This document shows positions 56,069 to 64,000 of a stretch of DNA of 64,000 nt, in pieces. This stretch comes from Phymorhynchus buccinoides. Its lineage: Eukaryota > Mollusca > Gastropoda > Neogastropoda > Raphitomidae. Under the pieces are notes generated by a model. The model had not been told where the DNA came from, did no database searches, and was given only the letters and a program-made list of their open reading frames with translations. How positions within the stretch are numbered: the first letter of the stretch is position 1; each line of letters opens with the position of its first letter. The translations under genes and the position numbers were made by a program. Location of the stretch: assembly GCA_017654935.2 (NCBI GenBank), contig CM065687.1:29007709-29071708 (forward strand). Direction: 5' to 3'.

Positions 56069-59000
56069 TCAATCGCACATCATCCAACTGAATGTCAACC
56101 CATCCCCGACCATCTTGAACCCCAACGACTTGTGCAGACTCAGCGAGGGCGCGTTATCCTCTTCGATGTACACAAAGGCGTCTTCTCCTTGGTCGAAGTA
56201 TTTCTGAGCCAGCTGGGACACGATGACCTTGGCGTGACCTTTTCTGCGGAACTGGGGACTCACGTGCAGCATCTCCATGGTGCCGTCCACGGTACCCACC
56301 ATGTGTCCCACGTGCTGCCCGTTGTCTGTCACCAGGTAGATGGAGGGAAAGCGCTCAGCTATTTCCCGTACGTACGTTTCGGTTTTTTCGTAAGCCAGTT
56401 TCCACGTGGTGTACATTGTATGGATTTCAGCTGTGGAGATAGGCTGGAGTTTCAGGCCTTCTGGAATGGGACTGCACACAGATAAGATCACTCATAAGAC
56501 TGACGAGAGAAGATGTTTTGCAGAAAGGCATGGGAGAATGAATGAAAAATGGTGTTTTACGTCCTCTCGGTCATAGACACATTATGGGACATTTGTAAAT
56601 ACAAAGATGGTGGGAACAATACTGGAGGCAATGCCCAGAGGCAGTGCCACACCAGTAAAGTCCCGAGTTTTTTAAACAATACAGATAGGTGTAGCGGTAA
56701 CCACGCCTCGGTTAAACCTCATCGGCTATGGTACCGCCACAATAACGAGTATATTTACTGAAAGGCATGGGAGGAGAGTCAGCTAAGCTTATATTCCACA
56801 GTGGGCGTAGGAACGTTCTGAAGCCGGGGGTGGGGGGGGGGGGGGGGTCAGGATTGCCAACAAACCGGGGTAACGGGGGGTGGGGGGGTGGGGGGGGGGG
56901 GGGTACGGACAAGGTGGATGGATAGGTTTAACTTGCACATCATCGTGGTAAATGCTACAAAACACTTTTTTAATGAACTTTTTTTTTAATCATTGAATGT
57001 GCATAACTACATTATATCATCAAACGCATTTTGTATAACATGCATATTAGACATAATTATTAACATTCAAAGAAGCATAAATAAAATTGCTGTTACATTC
57101 AATGTTTTCGTGTGGGGTTGTTTTTATAAGAGAGAACAAAAGAAAGAAAGAGAGAGACAGAAAAAGATAGGGACAGAAAGACATATAAAAAAAGAGAAGT
57201 TAAAGTGGGCATTGAAGAATGCACTGCATAATCATAATTTATGTAAGCCATATAAATATTTGTTGGAGAAAAACAACACCAAAAAACAACATTGAATTGG
57301 GGGAAGTAAATGGTGAAATCGGATTTAATATATAAACAAGGGCATCGCCAAGCGGCAGATATGTCCTTTGCCGGTTACGCCCTGTACATGCCCCGCCCTG
57401 TACCTCCCTTCTCCCTCACATCTTAGGTCCCCGTCCCCGTCCTCCGTGTGACCCTTGGGTGATGCACCTACACCACCCCACAAAATTGGGAGTGATTATA
57501 TACAGTATTTCACGAGATATAGAGGGTGAATAAAAATGGAAACATGTCTGCCGCTCGGCGACATTCTATTTCCGAGGGATAATTTATGTACGACTGTGTT
57601 ATACTCTTAGTGTCACATCCTGACACAAAATTGGAAGGGATTCTGTTTTCTAGTTCACGAGATACAGCTTGAACAAGAAATACAATAGCGCAAAGAAGGA
57701 AATTTCGGTTTTCACGGTCACACTTCAAGGTCAAGGTCAGCATGGCGATAATTTACTCTAGGGTATACAATACCACACACAATCTGAAGCGCTTCTGTCA
57801 AAACACAAATGTGGAAAATATGGCTTAAAACCCAATTTGTAGACCCCTACCACTTTCAAGGCCTACCGATCTCCCGGACCGTGACCTTGATCGGTATGCC
57901 ATCATCAGATCGAGCATAAGCCAAAGTACCTCCATGCCAAATTTGAAGACTCTAAGACCAACGGTGTGGAAGTTATGGCCCCTTAAAGATTTTCGGTTTT
58001 CAAGGTCATAACGCCAAGGTCAAGGTCAGGACGGCGAAAACTGTTTGCGCGGATGCCTTCCTCTCATGGTGACACACCACCACACAAAATTTGAAGCGAT
58101 TCGGTCAAGTGGTTCGGGAGATATCCTTGGGACAGACAGAGAGAAAAAAGGAATAAACAAAAAAAAAGAAACATACACGAACGAAAACATACTCCTTTGC
58201 GAGAAGTAGATCGCAAAGGACAAAAAAAGAAGGGACAAATACCTGTGGATGAGTTACACAAACAATGATGTATAGGGATGCCAAGCTTGAACTGTTTTCA
58301 TGATCAGGGTCTATTATTCAATAATATTGTGTTTCTAAAGTTGGGTAGTAAGGATTGACCCCATTCTAAATGTGTCACAGAGAAATCCCACAATATTGCA
58401 GACGAAATATTTTCTGTAGCCAAGTAAGTTTAATAATGAAACGTTTTGGCTCAAAGATGGCTGGCGGTGAAAGGGCTAAGGAGATTTTCTGCAGCGGTTT
58501 TCAGGCATATTGTGATGACAGAAACAAAGCAAACAACAGCAAAGAAGCTAAAAACAAATCGCAACACCTCACAATTCTGGAAAGAAGTAGAGAGCTAATA
58601 AAACAATTTGAAAACAATGCAACTATAATACAATCTCTCTCTCTCTCTCTCTCTTGTAACGTAGGGAGAACCATTTTCAATGGGTTGCACTGACCAATGT
58701 CTTTTCTAAATTCCCCATTGTGAACAAAGAATACTGACTTTCTACAATGTTTCAAACACGAAGGCTTTTATTAATTTAAGTACAAACTTTACAACACATT
58801 TGTGCATTTCTTCTTCCCTTCCCCCCGCCCCTCTCTCTCTCTCTCTCTCTCTCACTCGGTCAATTTCTTCTCTCTCTCTCTCTAACCCCATTAAGAGTTG
58901 TGTTTTTTTAAACACAAAAAAAACACGTTGAATTAAACAAACAACATTTTCAAGACAAGTAGGACTGACACAATGAACTGATGTATAACCACGAAACACA

Positions 59001-59118
59001 TACATGGCTTTTAGGTCATTCGGGGTGGCTTTCATCAAGTGGTATAGATAGAATGATACGGACTTCCCTGACTCCCGTGCTGCTTCCAGAATCTCTGGTA
59101 CCACGCTACCTGGCACTC
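56069..59118 (-). CDS. Second glycine N-acyltransferase-like gene, last two exons
   Basis: Exons 59118-59004 and 56471-56069 on the minus strand, spliced GT-AG in phase 2. They match the last two exons of GLYAT-like gene 1 in length and phase: the penultimate exon is 115 bp in both. The final exon encodes the GNAT domain with FRRKGHAKVIVSQLAQ (acyl-CoA loop) and LHKSLGFKMVGDG, and ends WMMCD. The upstream exon is diverged (VPEILEAARESGKSV, TPNDLKA). The three N-terminal exons found in gene 1 are not visible up to 64 kb; they may lie in the gap at 61044-61543 or beyond the window. The frame is open, so this is probably a live paralogue. Confidence 0.84.
56537..56759 (+). mobile_element. SINE-like retroposon with 14-bp target-site duplication
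   Basis: GAAAGGCATGGGAG flanks it at 56523-56536 and 56760-56773. The body matches 23743-23957. It lies in the intron of GLYAT-like gene 2. Confidence 0.9.
56825..56905 (+). repeat. G-rich homopolymer tracts
   Basis: G runs at about 56830-56848 and 56876-56903 in the GLYAT-like 2 intron. Confidence 0.9.
57345..58235 (-). repeat. GGTCA-rich dispersed repeat, inverted copy
   Basis: It begins ACAAGGGCATCGCCAAGCGGC, the inverse of the end of 17940-18965. It carries TTCAAGGTCAAGGTCAGC (57725), CCAAGGTCAAGGTCAGG (58013) and GTGACCTTGATCGG (57885). It has fewer units than the other copy and lies in the GLYAT-like 2 intron. Confidence 0.83.
58276..58479. mobile_element. Left-truncated TTAA MITE
   Basis: The right part of the 21627-21881 family: GTCACAGAGAAATCCCACAA and GATGGCTGGCGGTGAAAGGG. 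The left terminus is lost. Confidence 0.65.
58800..58890. repeat. (CT)n tracts near GLYAT-like 2 exon
   Basis: CT at 58831-58854 and 58870-58883. Confidence 0.9.
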
Positions 59119-59209
59119 CTGTATCACGCATGTCAACATGGATAATGGCAATCATGTTATCAGATAATATTGTTGATGGTATAAGCATGGGTGTTTGAGT
59201 GTGCGTAAA

Positions 59210-59284
59210 TACGAGCACGTCTGTGAAAGTGTGTGTATGTGTGAGCGTGCGTGGTTGTGTAAGTGTGGTTTTTTTGTAAGTGTG

Positions 59285-59329
<45 letters not shown>

Positions 59330-59375
59330 TGTGTGTGTGTGTGTATGTGTGTGGTGGTGTTTGTGTGTGTGTGGA
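59210..59375. repeat. (GT)n microsatellite
   Basis: Interrupted from 59230, pure GT at 59289-59327, then GTGTTT variants. Confidence 0.95.
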
Positions 59376-60310
59376 TGATTCAAAATAATCTTCAATTAAA
59401 TGGTGAAAAAACCGAAGCAATGCTTGTAGGGACAAAAAAACAAACTAGCCTCTGTTTCCAGAGAGTCAATCCAACTGGGTAACAATATCATTCCCCTCTC
59501 AGACTCTGTCAAAAACTTATGTGTCACTTTGGACAATACTCTTTCCATGCAGTGTTTCCTGACTCAGACCTGTCAGTCCTACTACTATCAAATTCGTCGC
59601 ATTGGCTATATTCGTAAATGCCTTCTCCGATGAAGCCACGGCAAAGCTTGTTACTTCCCTCATCCTTTCTCGTATTGACTACTGTAATGCTCTCTTTCTG
59701 GCCTATCACCTCTGCTCTATCTTGTCTCCAGCGTATTCAAAACCCAGCTGCTCGTCTTGTCCTTAGGAAGAAAAAAAATGATCACGTTAGCCCTCTTCTC
59801 CGTTATCTGCACTGGCTACCTGTCACAGACAGAACTGAGTATAAACTAAACACCCTTTGCTATAAATCTATCCATAAAGCTGCTCCATCTTACCTCTGCG
59901 ACAATATTTCCATCTACACGCCAGCTCGCACTTTACGTTCAGTTTCTGACCGTCTTTTTCTCCAGATCCCTAGGTATAAGCTTTCAACAGTTGATCGGCG
60001 CTCTTTTGATGCTATCTCGAGGACCGACCTCCTGGAACAAACTCCCACTTTCCTTCTGTCAGCGACCGACCCTCTCTGCTTTCAAAGCTAACCTCAAGAA
60101 CCCACCTGTCCTTCCCCCGTCATTAAAACTCCGCTCTCTCTTTCTCTTCTCTCTCTTGCCATTAGTTCTGTTTCTGCTAAATTCCATTTATGTTATCCGT
60201 GTGTGTTCCGCTTTGTATTGCGTTTTTGTTTGAATGCGTTATGAATGCTAACGTGTGTGTGCGCTTTGATTTGGATTTAATATCAAGATTCAGCGCCGTA
60301 TAAATACTGT
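59376..60310 (+). pseudogene. LINE reverse-transcriptase C-terminal remnant
   Basis: MIQNNLQLNGEKTEAML, then in other frames LSRIDYCNALF, LQRIQNPAARLVLRKK, LHWLPVTDRTEYKL and PSYLCDNISIYTPARTLR. Several frameshifts lie between them. A 3' end TTCAGCGCCGTATAAATACT (about 60290) fits an L2/CR1-like tail. It is the same family as the LINE in EBP intron 1 (29075-30045), much more decayed, on the strand opposite to GLYAT-like gene 2. Confidence 0.82.
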
Positions 60311-60592
60311 ATATTGTGTGTATGTGTTTGTGTGTGTGTGCCGTGTGTGTGTGTGTGTGTGTGTGTTGGTGTGTGTGTGTGTGTGTTCATGCGTGCGCGT
60401 GTGTGTGTGTGTGTGCGTGTGCGTCCGTGTGTGTGTGTTGTTTGTTCTTCAGCTCTTAACGTCCTTCCACTAAAAGTGAAAAAAAACATTAAGTAAACAA
60501 ACAACATCTTCAAGATGGGTGTGTGTGTGTTTGTGTGTGTGTATTGTGTGTGTGTGGTCATGTGTGTGTGTGTGCGTGTGTATGTATGTGCG

Positions 60593-60628
<36 letters not shown>

Positions 60629-61043
60629 GCTTCTCTACTCCTCTCTCTCTCCCCCGGGTTATGAAAGTACCACTTGATGTCATCTATTGCTTAACTTTGG
60701 AAATGACGATAAGGTAAAATGGTAAGTTTATGGTATGTTTTCCAGTATTATTTTGCTTGATGTTAAGGTTGTCCGCGTATTATTCATATACTGAACCTTA
60801 AGTTACTAACGTCAGGTTGACTGTGTTCTTGTTCTCTCTGTTTGAACAAGCTTAGTCTTAACATTTATTGTCGCAAACTTGTATCAAATATTCTAATGTA
60901 TATGTATTATGATGGGTTGGGGTTTTTTTTTGGTTTATTTTTTTCCTTTGCCTTTTCATTCATCTCCATGTCTGCCCGCCACCCCACCCTCTTTCCCACC
61001 CTTCCCCATTTTCCACTTCATTTTTCGTGTTTGTATAATGGCC
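60311..61043. repeat. (GT)n, (CT)n and AT-rich DNA up to the gap
   Basis: (GT)n at 60330-60440 and 60515-60595, (CT)n at 60595-60630. Nothing coding. Confidence 0.7.
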
Positions 61044-61543
61044 NNNNNNNNNNNNNNNNNNNNNNNNNNNNNNNNNNNNNNNNNNNNNNNNNNNNNNNNN
61101 NNNNNNNNNNNNNNNNNNNNNNNNNNNNNNNNNNNNNNNNNNNNNNNNNNNNNNNNNNNNNNNNNNNNNNNNNNNNNNNNNNNNNNNNNNNNNNNNNNNN
61201 NNNNNNNNNNNNNNNNNNNNNNNNNNNNNNNNNNNNNNNNNNNNNNNNNNNNNNNNNNNNNNNNNNNNNNNNNNNNNNNNNNNNNNNNNNNNNNNNNNNN
61301 NNNNNNNNNNNNNNNNNNNNNNNNNNNNNNNNNNNNNNNNNNNNNNNNNNNNNNNNNNNNNNNNNNNNNNNNNNNNNNNNNNNNNNNNNNNNNNNNNNNN
61401 NNNNNNNNNNNNNNNNNNNNNNNNNNNNNNNNNNNNNNNNNNNNNNNNNNNNNNNNNNNNNNNNNNNNNNNNNNNNNNNNNNNNNNNNNNNNNNNNNNNN
61501 NNNNNNNNNNNNNNNNNNNNNNNNNNNNNNNNNNNNNNNNNNN
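61044..61543. other. Assembly gap, 500 N
   Basis: Exactly 500 N; true length unknown. It may hide GLYAT-like 2 exons. Confidence 0.99.
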
Positions 61544-61744
61544 GAAAAGTGCGTGAGCGTTTGAGTTTTTGAATATGGGTGCAAGAATGAGTGGGCAATT
61601 CATCTGCAGTTAGTTCGAGCATACATCAAGGCTTACAAAGATTGTCAGTGCACGTGCATCATCTACTCCCTCTTCTTCGTTATCTTTCTCGTCTTATGCT
61701 TCTCTCCCTCCGTTTACCCCTTCTCTATTACCTCGGAATGCAAG

Positions 61745-61760
61745 AGAGAGACACAGAGAG

Positions 61761-61814
<54 letters not shown>

Positions 61815-61885
61815 GAAGACAGAGAGAGAGAGAGCGAGAGGAGAGAGAGAGAGAGAGAGCAGAGAGCGAGGAGACAGACAGAGGC
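61745..61885. repeat. (GA)n microsatellite
   Basis: About 140 bp of GA with AGA/CAGA interruptions. Confidence 0.93.
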
Positions 61886-62059
61886 TCTGTGTGCGTGTTT
61901 ATGTGTGTACGGTGCGTGCGCACGTGAGCGCGCGTGTGTTTGTTCTTTAGTTGTACGTCTGTTCACCCGTAAGTGTAGATATTAGCATACCCCCTCCACA
62001 GTTTTCCAATGAAGGATCAGGCTATGTTTCATTTTGTCTAGATTCTATTTTAATGGACA

Positions 62060-62285
62060 CTTTCAAAGCACCACCCTGGCAGGGAAACGTCCAGGGAAGC
62101 AGAAGAAGAGGCAGGGACAGAAGAGGCAATGGGCCGACAGCATAACTGGAATGGACCCAGAAGTCCTTTGCAGAAACTCAGGCATGCACAAGATCGGCAT
62201 GGATGGAGGAAGTTGGGGTGTTCTAGTCAGCGCAGCGCCTCCACGACTATTCACGGTCAAGGGACCAGTGGAATAGTAGAGGTTA
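62060..62285 (+). pseudogene. Short LINE C-terminal remnant
   Basis: LAGKRPGKQKKRQGQKRQWADSITGMDPE-like frame (about 62078-62160) with GGSWGVLVSAAPP near the end. It resembles the basic, W-containing C-terminus of some LINE polyproteins. Confidence 0.5.
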
Positions 62286-62609
62286 GTGAATATTAGTGTT
62301 AATACTAAGGCAGTGTACACACATATAAGCGGATATCGCATGCGGAAACCCTGTGCGCAATCCATAAATAAGTGAAAGAAAGATTAGGGAAAAGATTTGC
62401 GCACGTGTCCGAATATTTCCCCTATATGCGTACATTTATCCTTCTGTCTTCCACTAATTTAGGGTTTTCCGTACGGAACTTACGCGTCTAAGTGAACCCG
62501 GCCCTATACTCATTTGGATATAAAACGTTTTACTGCGTCTTATTGATGCTCTATCTCTGTCGTTCTCTGCGATGGTCAGTTTCCTGCATAATTCTCTCTC
62601 TCTCTCTCT

Positions 62610-62660
<51 letters not shown>

Positions 62661-63299
62661 TCTCTCTCCACTTTCTTCTCCTTTTTCTTTCCTCCCCCTT
62701 CTATCCTTGTCTCGCTTGGACTTAAGAGATTTCATAAACGCCAGGATAGAGAAGATGTGATTGACGAATACATATGTATGGAAAAGATAGGAATGGATGG
62801 CAGGCAAGAAAAGTGCCTAATCCTATTAGGCCTAAGGTCTGAGGCTGTGTAACAGATATGTTTTTCAGTTCACGAGCACAATATCTCTAACGGATGTAAT
62901 AAACCGAATCTTTGCATGCTGTAAAGGTATATAAACTTATAGATAGACCAATCGTGCCGACAAATTGCTCCTCACAATTGATCATCTATGAATATGGAAT
63001 CGTTCATTGCCATTCATATTAGCACTAAGGACGCAATGTAGCATCAGTTTATAGGTTATGGATCGGTGTTGTTCCGGTGCTATATTGTAATTTGCGGTCT
63101 ATACGAACAAGAATGTTTAACCCCCCCCCCTGCTAAAATTGAGGTTTGCCTTAGTTGTTGTTTTTTTTAATGTTTTGTGGTAGTTAGATGCTGTAGTCTG
63201 AGTTATTTTAAAGTTAAGTTTTTAGAAGTTAACGTTCCTAAACAGGTTTATATATTTTGTATGTACTGCATGAGAGCTATTAATTTATCTCAAAGTTGT
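62286..63299. other. Intergenic, (CT)n at 62590-62680, no gene
   Basis: A degenerate CT tract and a C run at 63121-63130. No coding signal. Confidence 0.5.
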
Positions 63300-63595
63300 G
63301 TCGTGTGTGAGGTTGTGGTGTGTTGTGTCGTGTGTGTGTGGTGTGTGTGGTGGGTGTGCGTGCGTGTGCGTGTGCGTGTGAGTGGTGCGTGCGTGTGCGT
63401 GCTGTTGCGTGCGTGCGTGTGCGCGCGTTTGTGCGTGCTGTGCGTGTGTGCGCGCGTGTGTGTGTGCGGGTGTGTGCTGTGTGTGTGTGGTGTGTGTGTA
63501 GTGTGTGTGCGTGTGGTGCCGATGCGTGCTGTGGTGTGTGGTGTGTGGTGGTGTGTGTTGTGGTCGTGGTGGTGTGTGGGTGTGTTGTGTGTGTA
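63300..63595. repeat. Degenerate (GT)n/(GC)n block
   Basis: About 290 bp of GTGTGCGT-type DNA with interruptions. Cysteine/valine frames here are artefacts. Confidence 0.93.
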
Positions 63596-63685
63596 ATTTA
63601 GTTATTGGGCATAATGTATGATTAAAATATTATATATCGACGGCACTATGTATTTTTCGAAGTGTGAAGTGTCGTGATTTCAACC

Positions 63686-63843
63686 ATAAAGGCTGCCACA
63701 CGTCCACTAAAAGTGTACGGCCTGTACGATACGATCGATCACGTGAGGTCAACAAGAACAAAATGTGATCCGCGCTTCGAGATCAAGTGATCGAACCATC
63801 GTACAGTCGACGATTCCAGCGTGACGTAGGCTGGCCCCTTATA
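63686..63843. mobile_element. 158-bp hairpin MITE, copy 2
   Basis: GCCACACGTCCACTAAAA and CTGTACGATACGATCGATCA at the left match 34273-34431. The right arm is more diverged. Confidence 0.82.
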
Positions 63844-63939
63844 AACCAACAGAAACCAAATTATCAGACTTTAGCGGAAGTCGTTGTTGATGTTATTTCT
63901 GAACGTTATTGTTTCACTCACATTTAGATAATACGATTC

Positions 63940-64000
63940 CCTCCTCCCCCCCCCCTTTTTTTTTTTTTTCGGGGGGGGGGCTATTGACTTATACGCGTAT
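63940..64000. other. Homopolymer runs at window end
   Basis: C, T and G runs (63947-63980) look like low-quality consensus. Confidence 0.6.

Overview
This is animal nuclear DNA. Genes are split by GT-AG introns, much of the rest is microsatellite (GA, GT/CA, CT), and decayed non-LTR retrotransposons, SINEs and inverted-repeat DNA elements fill the spaces. The repeat style and the fused NIT-FHIT gene point to an invertebrate, most likely a mollusc (perhaps a gastropod). That placement is inference. Two 500-N assembly gaps lie at 1455-1954 and 61044-61543.

Four protein genes can be supported. (1) A five-coding-exon glycine N-acyltransferase-like gene on the minus strand, 21991 to 16065. (2) A complete three-exon emopamil-binding protein (EBP, sterol delta8-delta7 isomerase) on the plus strand, 26046-32906, 226 residues. 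(3) A complete nine-exon NitFhit fusion gene on the minus strand, 48224 to 38169, 490 residues. Its nitrilase-type amidase domain is followed by an Ap3A-hydrolase histidine-triad domain. (4) The last two exons of a second GLYAT-like gene on the minus strand, 59118 to 56069; its 5' exons are not visible in the window. They are unrelated housekeeping or metabolic enzymes and nothing suggests a shared pathway.

Layout: 0-16 kb is repeats: inverted LINE arms around the first gap, tRNA-derived SINEs, a LINE inserted into a third copy of the EBP 5' flank, several foldback elements, and a minisatellite grown inside a LINE remnant. 16-22 kb is GLYAT-like gene 1, with a 2-kb DNA transposon sitting 8 bases from one of its splice donors. 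22-25.5 kb holds GA arrays, an intact SINE and a LINE. 26-33 kb is EBP, with two more LINEs in intron 1. 33-38 kb is SINE and TTAA-flanked repeats. 38-48.5 kb is NitFhit, with MITEs, tandem repeats and a 158-bp poly-G tract in its introns. 48.7-53 kb is SINE, LINE and CT-rich DNA. 53.2-53.9 kb is a truncated EBP copy. 54-59 kb is repeats and GLYAT-like gene 2. 59.4-64 kb is LINE remnants and microsatellites.

The EBP 5' region occurs three times (about 3.3-7.8, 25.8-30.9 and 53.2-53.9 kb), and two of these copies are followed by a minus-strand GLYAT-like gene. This suggests an old local duplication of an EBP-GLYAT block, later torn up by transposons. I see no CRISPR array, operon, prophage or novel multi-gene system. 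The interest is in gene structure and in transposon archaeology.
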